From NCBI GenBank assembly GCA_021806205.1, contig JAJZXX010000190.1, forward strand, positions 1 to 43,679: 43,679 bases of DNA, in the 5' to 3' direction. Shown in pieces: positions 16,933 through 24,264 of this stretch (within the stretch, counting starts at the first letter, position 1; each line of letters starts with the position of its first letter). This stretch comes from Bacillota bacterium. Lineage in GTDB: Bacteria; Bacillota; Sulfobacillia; Sulfobacillales; Sulfobacillaceae. The notes beneath the pieces were generated by a model that saw only the letters and a program-made list of their open reading frames with translations, was not told where the DNA came from and did not search any database. A program made the position numbers and the translations under genes.

Positions 16933-18393
16933 ATGGTAACTGTGGGAGATTGTCTTGGATTAAGGGAGTTGCAAACCGTAACTATCGCCGCCGGCCGAGA
17001 AGGTCTCACACGACCGGTTCGTTTGACCCACGCGGTGGATGAGCCCGATGTTTTGTCGTGGGTAGCCCCTGAAATCATTGTCTTAACGACTGGGCAAAAC
17101 CATCCGGAAGACCCTGAGGTTTGGTTACGCCTGATCCGCGAATTGGATGCGCAAGGCGTTTCTGCTCTGATGGTGTCTCCGGGCCGCTATCTTTCCCGCT
17201 TGCCGTCTTTAGCGCTGAAGGAGGCCGAGTGCATTGGATTCCCGGTGCTGATGGTTCCCTGGGAATTGCCATTCGTGAAGATCACCGAGGCCATTCATCG
17301 TTTGTTACTGGAAAATCATATCGCCAATTGGAGCCGGGTGGCTGAACTGGAAGTTCGAGTCACTGAAGCGGCCGTTCAAGCGAAAACGCTGGACGAGTTA
17401 GTTCACACTTTTTCAGCGTTGGTCGGATACCAAGTCACACTGGAATTCGAACCATCGCAAGTATCAGAGCCATGTTCCAGATTCCCCTTACCGTCGCCGG
17501 ACCTGCTCGGCTGGACATTGGTGGTGGGGGCGGCTGAAATGACTGAACCTGAAGCCATCGTGGCGCGGCAGATGGCCGGAACGCTGGCTATCTGGGTCCT
17601 TCAACAAAAGATCAGCGCCCATTCCGAGTTCGAAGTGCAGGCGACCTTGTTTGATCGGTTGCTCGCGGGCCAGTGGGAAGACTCTATAGCAGCCCGCGAT
17701 CGGCTTCGGATGATTGGTGTGCAGGCGAATCGGCCATGCCGATTGTTGTTGATGACTCTTCCTGACCCGTTGGCTTATTCGGATCAAGCGCGAATGTTTG
17801 ACGACTCTCGTCTGTTGGTGACTCAACTGCTCCATAGTTCGGTGATGCTCAGCACAACGCATCCATTGGGACTTCTGTGTCTTATCAATGAGTCTAAGGC
17901 GGACGTCCGCGGATCCTTGGGGAGCGCTTTGCTCCCCTTCTTTATTCGATTCCCGCAAAGTGTGGGGGTTTTAAGTCCTTCGACCGTTCTCGGAGACTTG
18001 CCCACGCTTCAGAAAACCATGGCTCGAATGGTTCCTCTTCTGTCTCCCGGTTTGGTGCACGACATGTCCGATGCCTTGTTCCCGGCCGTTATTCTGAACT
18101 TGCCAGACGATTTGATGCAAGGACTTGTGAGTACCACATGGGAGCGGCTGACGGATGCGACGCTGGTTCGAACATTGAGAATGTTGGTGATGACTGGGGG
18201 ACATCGGTCCGGGGCTGCCGTCCGTTTAGGAATACACCGTAATACGATGACCCGTCGCGTTCAGCAAATCGAGCATCAATTAGGCCGCGATCTTACCCCA
18301 GCCTTATTAACTCAGCTAGATCTCGCCGATCAATGGAAGAAAGCGAAAGATGTTCCCGCGGAAATACCAACGAGGGATCCGTGGCCCGCTTGA
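16933..18393 (+). CDS. PucR-family transcriptional regulator (second copy)
   Basis: This regulator of about 486 aa has an N-terminal PucR domain (GDCLGLRELQTVTIAAG, then VIVLTTG-like and FPVLMVPWELPF segments) and a C-terminal PucR helix-turn-helix (GAAVRLGIHRNTMTRRVQQI). The reading frame extends to an ATG at 16849. The ATG at 16933 is preferred: AGAGG lies 9 nt upstream and the domain starts immediately. It ends the plus-strand operon 102 bp after the ALDH, mirroring the regulator that ends the minus-strand operon. The two copies have the same domain order but are clearly divergent. It probably senses a pathway metabolite and controls the divergent promoters. That role is inferred from position. 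Confidence 0.87.
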   Translation: MVTVGDCLGLRELQTVTIAAGREGLTRPVRLTHAVDEPDVLSWVAPEIIVLTTGQNHPEDPEVWLRLIRELDAQGVSALMVSPGRYLSRLPSLALKEAECIGFPVLMVPWELPFVKITEAIHRLLLENHIANWSRVAELEVRVTEAAVQAKTLDELVHTFSALVGYQVTLEFEPSQVSEPCSRFPLPSPDLLGWTLVVGAAEMTEPEAIVARQMAGTLAIWVLQQKISAHSEFEVQATLFDRLLAGQWEDSIAARDRLRMIGVQANRPCRLLLMTLPDPLAYSDQARMFDDSRLLVTQLLHSSVMLSTTHPLGLLCLINESKADVRGSLGSALLPFFIRFPQSVGVLSPSTVLGDLPTLQKTMARMVPLLSPGLVHDMSDALFPAVILNLPDDLMQGLVSTTWERLTDATLVRTLRMLVMTGGHRSGAAVRLGIHRNTMTRRVQQIEHQLGRDLTPALLTQLDLADQWKKAKDVPAEIPTRDPWPA

Positions 18394-19210
18394 TGGCAAT
18401 CGCACGCAAAGCAGACCCGAAAAGAAGATGCCGCGTCCTAATTCGGAAAAGACCCAATCGAAGCGTTGGCAGAGAGCAAGGTTTTCGAAAAAGGGCCCAA
18501 TGAGTACGAACCCAAGAGATAGGGTGGGCAAAAAGTCGAAGGGAATGGGCGCAATCGCCCTGAATTTTTAGAGTACTATTCAAAAGGATCCACAAACCAC
18601 TTCAGTTGTCTCAAATGACCGCATCGGAACGGCGTTAGACCGCCCGGCGCGGAATCTCTAAGGACTCGATAAAAACTATTCTAACTCTGCAAAGGCAAAT
18701 GCCCTGCCCTATCGCAAAACGGTCTCTGTCGGAAGACCATACGATGGCCACCACGGATGCGCAGGTGATCAGGTAGGGTAGCGTTGCGACAGGTCTCACG
18801 CGGGACACCACGACGGCTGGGTTGGAGGACTTGGGGAGTGGAGCCACATTGTCCGTGAATCGAGTGCGCCAATCCGGCGGCGTCCGCCGGATCACCGATC
18901 CCAACCCGACGTTGGAGACTAACTAGGACACTCTCATTAATCCCGTGACCCCGGGGAGCCCCGAATCTCCCTCCCCCGGTGACGAGTAACAGCGCAGAAA
19001 AGTTAGCCGCCCTCCCGGAGAAAGAGCATACCATTAGTGCCGACACGGTAAGGGGCTTTTATGCGATGCTGGCTATAACCATGGGATAATGAAGGTTGCG
19101 TTGTGTCAGGACATTCATCATCAAAGCCGGAAGCAGAATGCGGCGTGCACCCTGCGCCCGTTGGGCACTATGATTTACGTAAGATCCATAACCCGCTTTC
19201 GGATGACCAG
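18394..19210. other. Low-coding region after the catabolic cluster
   Basis: No convincing gene is seen in about 800 bp. A 47-codon Lys/Arg-rich frame at 18428-18571 (begins MPRPNSEKTQSKRWQRAR) lacks a ribosome binding site, and its last codons lie inside the dispersed repeat. Minus-strand frames around 18635-19046 show no recognisable motif and may be remnants. The stretch contains repeat copy 2 at 18549-18650. Confidence 0.55.
18549..18650. repeat. Dispersed repeat, copy 2 (compact)
   Basis: This copy contains AATCGCCCTGAATT followed after a few bases by AAGGATCCACAAACCAC (18584-18600) and CGCATCGGAACGGCGTTAG. It matches the two blocks of 10412-10628 in the same orientation, without the roughly 120-bp segment that separates them there. 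The copies sit just outside and inside the ectoine-type cluster, about 8 kb apart. Confidence 0.6.
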
Positions 19211-19804
19211 TCATTGAGGATGCGCCGGACGGGTCGGTTCCGGTATTGGTGGTGCCGCATCATTCGAAATGTCCGTGTGACGCTCGTAACGCAGTTCCAC
19301 AAACTGATGGGATTGAGTGACCTTCACCAAACGGAGGGGGATTTCCCGAATACCGGCTTTGAACAAAGGTATCCCGCCCCCAATAATGGTCGGTGCGATG
19401 TGAATGATAAACTCGTCCACTAAATCGTCGCGAAGCAGCGGGAAAAGCACATCGGCGCCCCCTACAATCCAAATGTCCTGGCCGGGCTGCGTCTTGAGTG
19501 CGGCAGTAAAGGCCGCTATATCTTGATTCACGAAAGTGACGCTATCGGTATCTTCCTTCAGTGAGCGGGAAAACACGAAGCACTGCTTGCCTTGATAGGG
19601 AAAGCCAGATGGTACGTTTCGTACAATCCACTCGTACGTGCGGCGGCCCAGCAAGATCGTCCCGATGGTCTCATAGAATAGAGTGTACCCATGATCTTCC
19701 GGACCCTCATATTTCAGGAGCCAGTCGAGCGATTCATCTTCCCGGGCGATGTAGCCATCCACACTTTGGGCGATAAACAGGATCAGTTTTCTCGCCGAAT
19801 TCAT
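19211..19804 (-). CDS. Dihydrofolate reductase-family / RibD C-terminal-like reductase
   Basis: The 197-aa protein has the layout of the YwjB/RibD-C type NADPH reductases. The N-terminal strand LILFIAQSVDGYIA is followed by DESLDWL, ILLGRRTYEW, the nucleotide loop IWIVGGADVLFPLL and IHIAPTIIGGGIPLF. These enzymes resemble DHFR or the riboflavin deaminase/reductase, but their substrates are mostly unknown. The ATG follows GAGGAAG. It stands alone on the minus strand between two low-coding zones, with 183 bp to the upstream hypothetical gene, so no operon partner is evident. It is not a folate-pathway DHFR by context. Confidence 0.8.
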   Translation of the reverse strand: MNSARKLILFIAQSVDGYIAREDESLDWLLKYEGPEDHGYTLFYETIGTILLGRRTYEWIVRNVPSGFPYQGKQCFVFSRSLKEDTDSVTFVNQDIAAFTAALKTQPGQDIWIVGGADVLFPLLRDDLVDEFIIHIAPTIIGGGIPLFKAGIREIPLRLVKVTQSHQFVELRYERHTDISNDAAPPIPEPTRPAHPQ

Positions 19805-19987
19805 AGGGTTCTTCCTCGTCTCAGCAATCTGTTTGGTCGGTGCCGCGGGTAAAAGCCCAATCTAGGGGTACGATTCGGCAGTATCCCCGCCATCCGTCCT
19901 TCCCCGTTCGAATCCACCCTGACATCGCTATCATTCGGTGCGGTAGGACGAAGGGAATATCGAGCGGGCGGGGGCAGTAGAGCCATA

Positions 19988-21097
19988 TCAATCACGTCTT
20001 AGGACCGTCTTGGCTTGCTGCTCGTCTTCTCGGCGAACAATGATTTCATATTCGGTCAATCTGCCATTTGATGTTCCCGTGTCCGCAGGCGACAATACCG
20101 TTCCCCTCTGCCAGAAGACAATGCCCGCATCTTGCAACTTACGGGACGCCTGTGTAGAGCTAACCTTGCTCTGGGTGACGTAGACGGATACCCGAAGCGG
20201 CGGCGCGTTCGGCTCAACGATAGCGCGCACTGTTTCCAAGTCACTGCCCTCTTCCTCATCAACAAAGCTGGTTGCGCCGAACAGGTGCATTTGGTATTCT
20301 GTCCATTCAGTCGATCCCGTGGGGTCTTGTCGCATGTCCGCCTCTTCCGCCAGCAAGGCCATCGCCGCTTCTTTGGCAGCCTCGCTCAGCGCCCGGGAAT
20401 ACCGCCGCAAATGTTCCTGTATGGTTAACGGGCCGCAAAAAGAATGGCCCGCACCGGTGAAGTAGCGCAACTCATCGGATCCCAAGTGGAACATCGGTTC
20501 CGACTCAAACGCACAATATTGGCGTTGCCGTAAAGAGTCCGCGTCATGCGACGCGTGCGTGACCAGCAGATCATCTTGAAGCCGATCAACGTCTCGTCCC
20601 GCACTACAGAGCAAATTGACGGACTGGGCCAGTCGGCGTCGAAATACCTCGGGATGGGTATCCTCAGGCAAAGGCGGCTCACACTGTTCCACGAGTTCCA
20701 ATGCGCGCTCCACGTCTTTTATAGCCCGATCGATGCGCGCAAGCGAGGACAACGATTCATCCCTATGCTGTGGTTCGATTTGATAGGGCGTGCCCCCGTG
20801 CCAGCGCAGGGCCTCATACGCAGGGTTCTCAACACCAAAGCTGTGGTGGGGATCCACCTCGCCGGTCTCAAGATTGGTCAGACGCATCTGGTATGATAAC
20901 TGCTGGGGAAAGTCGCTCCTCGGTACGATTCCTTTCGGCAGAGGACCAGATCCCCAGCGTCCCCCCGCGGTCTTGTCAACCGCCTTACGATGTTGCTCCG
21001 CATGATCATTGATGGCATCGAACTCATGTCGACCCGCCGGCCCGCGCGGAATATTGGCTCCGCAATTGCAAACCCATACCCAATCCCCGTGATCCAT
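19988..21097 (-). CDS. Hypothetical protein with zinc-finger-like N-terminus
   Basis: I do not recognise this protein of about 369 aa. The N-terminus has VWVCNCGANIPRG followed by spaced histidines (Cys10, Cys12, His24, His32, His36), a plausible zinc site. The middle is helix-rich, acidic and charged, with a run of predicted helices around ERALELVEQCEPPLPE and SRALSEAAKEAAMALLAEE. The last 80 residues look like a small alpha/beta domain ending YEIIVRREDEQQAKTVL. The frame opens at GTG 21115. ATG 21097 is preferred because GAGGGG lies 8 nt upstream. No signal peptide or membrane segment is seen. It has no operon partner. Confidence 0.6.
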   Translation of the reverse strand: MDHGDWVWVCNCGANIPRGPAGRHEFDAINDHAEQHRKAVDKTAGGRWGSGPLPKGIVPRSDFPQQLSYQMRLTNLETGEVDPHHSFGVENPAYEALRWHGGTPYQIEPQHRDESLSSLARIDRAIKDVERALELVEQCEPPLPEDTHPEVFRRRLAQSVNLLCSAGRDVDRLQDDLLVTHASHDADSLRQRQYCAFESEPMFHLGSDELRYFTGAGHSFCGPLTIQEHLRRYSRALSEAAKEAAMALLAEEADMRQDPTGSTEWTEYQMHLFGATSFVDEEEGSDLETVRAIVEPNAPPLRVSVYVTQSKVSSTQASRKLQDAGIVFWQRGTVLSPADTGTSNGRLTEYEIIVRREDEQQAKTVLRRD

Positions 21098-21245
21098 TCT
21101 CATCACCCCTCGCACCAGAGTCTACCACAGCTATTCGAGCTATCTCATGAAGCCCTTGTAGGTTTCCGGCATATTCGCCGGGTCACAGCGCTTTACCACC
21201 CTGGCATCCAGACCACACCGCTATCCAAAATGACGGTGGACCCCC

Positions 21246-21912
21246 GTGACCCTCATGGATATCTTAGTAGCTATAACCTTAGCCATCAACATTGCACTTC
21301 TAGTTCTCTTGTTCACCGGCAATTGGGCCAAAAGCATCCAAGACTTTGTCACCCGAACGATGACTTCGCTCGAAAAGAGTCAGGAACATCTTCAGGAGAC
21401 GCTTCGTGATGAGCTCTCGATGGCGCGGCAAGAGTCGAACTTAACTGGCAAACACTCTCGCAGGGATCTCGATGCCCAAATAAGATCCCTGTCGGAACAG
21501 CTAACCAGTCTCGTAAAAACGTACTTTGAGAGCCTAGGGTGCGGCAGGAAGGGTTTTAGGCATTACAGGAATCCACCCAAAGAGAATCGGTCACGCAGCG
21601 AAAAAATTTTAGACTCGTCCATCCGGCAGGTAGCAGAGCTTCCGCAAGTAAACTCCACCAAGCTGGAACAAATCCGCAGCACCGTCGAGCAGCAAGTTGC
21701 GAGTTTGCAACAGGATAATCCTGCTCAATGGGAAAAGATGCGGAGAACGCTCGGGGAAATTCAATTAGACAGCATCTTGGAACAGGTACTGACCCACGAC
21801 CATATGACGCGAAAGCCATTGTTAAGCGCGCGAACCCCGAACGGGCAGGCTTCGCCATTCGGCTACCCAGGCAAGACGAGCAGGGCGGGTCGGTCTTCTT
21901 GCCCAAGCCCGT
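21246..21912 (+). pseudogene. rmuC: Remnant of rmuC (DNA recombination protein)
   Basis: The N-terminus has the RmuC layout: one membrane helix (ILVAITLAINIALLVLLFTG), then a coiled-coil region (LEKSQEHLQETLRDELSMA). The start of the RmuC core follows (KLEQIRSTVEQQVASLQ, then GEIQLDSILEQVL). About 50-80 residues normally between those two core segments are missing. At about 21810 the frame breaks: THDHMTR continues in another frame as KAIVKRANPERAGFAIRLPRQ, matching the RmuC FAIRLPG block. After VFLPK the similarity stops and the C-terminal half of the gene is absent. It is therefore a deleted, frameshifted pseudogene that joins an unrelated remnant. Confidence 0.7.
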
Positions 21913-22117
21913 CCACATAGGGAACCTCGGGGAAACCGGGACCGCTATGTGCGGAATCAATGGACATCGCTTTGGCGAAAACTCGGTGCAAACCCACATG
22001 ATCCCCATAGAGAGTATCAGGCCCGAACGCCACATGGTTAATGCCCACAAGATTGGCGACGTACTCGAAATGCTCCATGCAGCTCTCCAGTGCATGGCGT
22101 GGATTTTCCGTAGACTA
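21900..22117 (-). pseudogene. Remnant of an M19 membrane dipeptidase-type gene
   Basis: On the minus strand a fragment reads NPRHALESCMEHFEYVANL, then VGINHVAFGPDTLYGDHVGLH and a final EVPYVDGL. This resembles the C-terminal metal-site region of M19 (renal-dipeptidase) enzymes. An in-frame stop lies just upstream and the frame loses similarity after VDGL, exactly where the convergent rmuC remnant ends (about 21905). Only about 70 residues of a protein of about 350 residues are recognisable. The frame upstream of it on the same strand (22115-22360) may be further debris. Confidence 0.5.
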
Positions 22118-22458
22118 GCCGAGGCAGGCCAATTGAAAGTGGACCCGGAACCGACCGAAGTTGTTGGCGCCAATGCTATTTGTCATCACTTCGACGAACA
22201 AACCTGTCACCAAATTTGCCAGGTATTCCCGGCCCAGAGGAGTCTGGTAACCCCCCAAAAAATCAGCCATAGGGCTGGGATTCGCGTTGCCGAACGGCTG
22301 AAGTCCGCAGCCTACGGCAACCGCGAATGCGACTAGGAAGGCGCAGGGTGTTCCGACCATTCTCCCAGAATCTCAAACTGGGACTGGGGAAAACAGAAGT
22401 CATGATGACAACTTCATTAGTCAAACCAATGACAAAATAAGTTAGCCTCAACACCGAA

Positions 22459-22767
22459 GTGAAGGTTGAACTGCGTGGAACGCGCCTGACGATTCGCTTC
22501 ACCGAAAACGAGATACAGGCGATTGACCAGGAGGCCCAACGTCAAGGTGTTGGGCGATCGACGTTGGTGCGGACGCTCGTTCGCGTCGGTCTCGAGGACC
22601 GACTGTCTCACGGCCAAGCAACCTCCCGGCAGATGCGAAAGGCAACTCGCGGACGTGCATATGCACGGAGAAAGCTGCGAAAAGAAGATTTGGAAACACA
22701 GCGGCGGGATCCAGAGCAAGTAACCTTGGGCATCGCTCGTCGGTCAGTGCTGACGCATGAGCCTTGA
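22459..22767 (+). CDS. Small ribbon-helix-helix-like protein
   Basis: A 102-aa frame starts at GTG. The first 45 residues fit a ribbon-helix-helix DNA-binding fold: a short strand (RLTIRFTENE), helix A (IQAIDQEAQRQG) and helix B after GRSTLVRTLVRVGL. The rest is strongly basic (RKATRGRAYARRKLRKED) and looks disordered. No clear ribosome binding site precedes the GTG. Such proteins are antitoxins or plasmid/transposon repressors. No toxin partner is adjacent, and it lies in a zone of remnants, so it may be a survivor of a mobile element. Confidence 0.45.
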   Translation: MKVELRGTRLTIRFTENEIQAIDQEAQRQGVGRSTLVRTLVRVGLEDRLSHGQATSRQMRKATRGRAYARRKLRKEDLETQRRDPEQVTLGIARRSVLTHEP

Positions 22768-22870
22768 AACGCTCTCGCCGCACGAGGGTCTTGGAAAATT
22801 TTTTCTGTAAGGGGGCTGAATCTTTTTTTGAGGGTCTGAGATGATAGCATCGAGTCCGTATAAGGAGCGA

Positions 22871-23411
22871 ATGACTACGATGCCTCTACACTTTGATGAA
22901 CCCTTTTGGATTGGTGATCGGTATTTTTCGTGAGACGATATTGCGTTGATCGAAAAGACCCTACGCCGATTTCGACGCCTGGGGCGACCTTCCGCCGACC
23001 ACCAAGGCGACCCGGTCCCGGATATCGCGATCACCACCAGCCTGTCTGCGGTGCAACCCCTGGTGGTCACCCCGGTGGACCCCCTCGATATGCCCATCTG
23101 GAACGCTACCATGGCGACGTTCCACCCCTTGGGTTATCAACAAGCGTTTGGGGCGCGCTGTCGGGCCCGGATCGTCAACAATAGCCGCTTTCTGATTTTA
23201 CCCCGCATGCACATTCCCCATTTGGCCAGTCATGTGTTAGGGCTGGGGCTGTCTCAAAAGGCTCTAGTCCTAAAATTTTCTCCCACTTGACCCCTAAAAA
23301 TGAGGAGGAAAGTGACCTACTTCCTCCACTACGTGGGGTAAAAGGGGCACATTTTAGGGACGGCATCACGGCCGCCATACCTTTTGAGACAGCCCGGCTA
23401 AGGCGCCATGA
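22871..23411 (+). pseudogene. Decayed DruA-like (DUF4338) gene, interrupted by a MITE
   Basis: After AAGGAG an ATG at 22871 opens a frame that meets an in-frame TGA at codon 21 (22931). The frame then continues with IEKTLRRFRRLGR, LGYQQAFGARCRA and VNNSRFLILPRMHIPHLASH, the latter a strong DUF4338 signature. About 40-50 residues usually found between the last two segments are missing. The frame is then cut at HVLGL by the 150-bp element at 23246-23395; beyond it AKAP resumes. DUF4338 proteins occur both in Druantia defence systems and beside transposases. The adjacent transposase favours the mobile-element type here. Confidence 0.65.
23246..23395. mobile_element. 150-bp MITE-like element with perfect 16-bp terminal inverted repeats
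   Basis: The ends are GGGCTGTCTCAAAAGG (23246-23261) and its exact complement (23380-23395). The interior is non-coding and contains a hairpin (GGAGGAAAGT...ACTTCCTCC) plus a second, outer pairing of CCCTAAAAATG with CATTTTAGGG. The termini resemble those of several DDE insertion sequences, whose transposase could mobilise it in trans. It interrupts the DUF4338 frame. The flanks share only GG, so no clear target duplication can be stated. Confidence 0.75.
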
Positions 23412-23414
23412 GCG

Positions 23415-23819
23415 GTGTGGCGGCAGCAGCATATCCCGAAACTCTTTGCCAAACTCACCCACATCCCCGATCTCCGTCGTGCGGGCAGTGTGCGCCGCCC
23501 GATCACGGTCGTCCTGTTTTACGGACTGCTGGTGTTTGTCTTTCAGTATGCCTCGCGCCGCGAGGCCAACCGCAATGCCACGAGCCCACCCTTATTCGCC
23601 GCCCTCCACCAGGTATTCCCAGACATTACGTCGATTCCGCATTTTGACACGGTCGAGCGGCTCTTGCGGACGATTCCCGCCGAGACGTGGGAGGACGTGT
23701 TGCGTGACCGGGTCACGACCTTCCTGCGCAAGCACGGGGTCCACCAATACCTCGTGCAGCACCGCTGGGTCATCGTCGTCGATGGATCGGAGAAGTTTGC
23801 CCGCGTCCCTATTTGGTGA
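23415..23819 (+). pseudogene. Truncated DDE transposase
   Basis: A frame of about 134 codons reads like the N-terminal half of a transposase of the kind adjacent or fused to DUF4338 proteins. It shows LFAKLTHIPDLRRAGSVRRP, then SRREANRNATSP, IPHFDTVERLLRTIP and the first acidic catalytic segment WVIVVDGSEKF. It stops at a TGA right after ARVPIW, so two of the three DDE residues and about half the protein are missing. The next base belongs to an unrelated transporter remnant. It is inactive as seen. Confidence 0.65.
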
Positions 23820-23820
23820 A

Positions 23821-24245
23821 ATGTGGCCTTCCCTTTTCATTCTTGGGGGAGTGGGTATCACCGAATGGATGATGACCCACACCCAAGGCGCGAATAACCG
23901 GTGGACGATAGCGCCGATACTCATCGCAACCATCGCCTATCCGTTGGGTAATCGCCAAATGATGCGCTATACCCAAGCCAACACACCCGGCCTGAGTGTC
24001 TATCAGCGGACGTTAGGCATGACCATCGGCAGTATGCCATTTCGGATAGTTTGCGTGGCATGGGGCGGCTCATCCAGTGGTCGGCCCGGATCGAAGCAAC
24101 GCAATCGCTAGAAATCTTCTTTACGGTGCTCTTAGCCAGCCTATTCTTTAGCGTGCATGGCTTGGGCTGGGTCAGTGGGCCGCATTGACCATTATTATGG
24201 GCGGCACGCTATTACACCACCTAATCGGCCCCAAGGGGGATCGAT
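23821..24245 (+). pseudogene. Remnant of an EmrE/DMT-type multidrug efflux transporter
   Basis: Membrane segments characteristic of the multidrug-resistance efflux (DMT) family are visible across three frames. They are SLFILGGVGITEWMMTHTQG with IAPILIATIAYPLGNRQMMRY in frame one, IEATQSLEIFFTVLLASLFF in another after about 24055, and LTIIMGGTLLHHLIGPKG in a third near 24190-24240. The N-terminal half is missing and at least two frameshifts are needed to read the rest. The left edge coincides with the broken transposase, so its truncation probably came from the same rearrangement. Confidence 0.6.
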
Positions 24246-24264
24246 GGCCCAGTGTCAACCCGCC

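Noticed and set aside
18428-18571. 47-codon basic frame that ends inside the dispersed repeat
   Set aside because: No ribosome binding site, and its last codons are supplied by the repeat. Kept only as a note in the intergenic entry.
22115-22360. 81-codon minus-strand frame with a lipoprotein-like start (hydrophobic stretch then GCG)
   Set aside because: It lies among remnants, has no clear ribosome binding site, and ends beside the M19 fragment in a different frame. It is more likely debris than a secreted protein.
22871-23411. Druantia-type anti-phage locus
   Set aside because: Only one decayed DUF4338 gene is present, adjacent to a transposase; no helicase or other defence genes are nearby.
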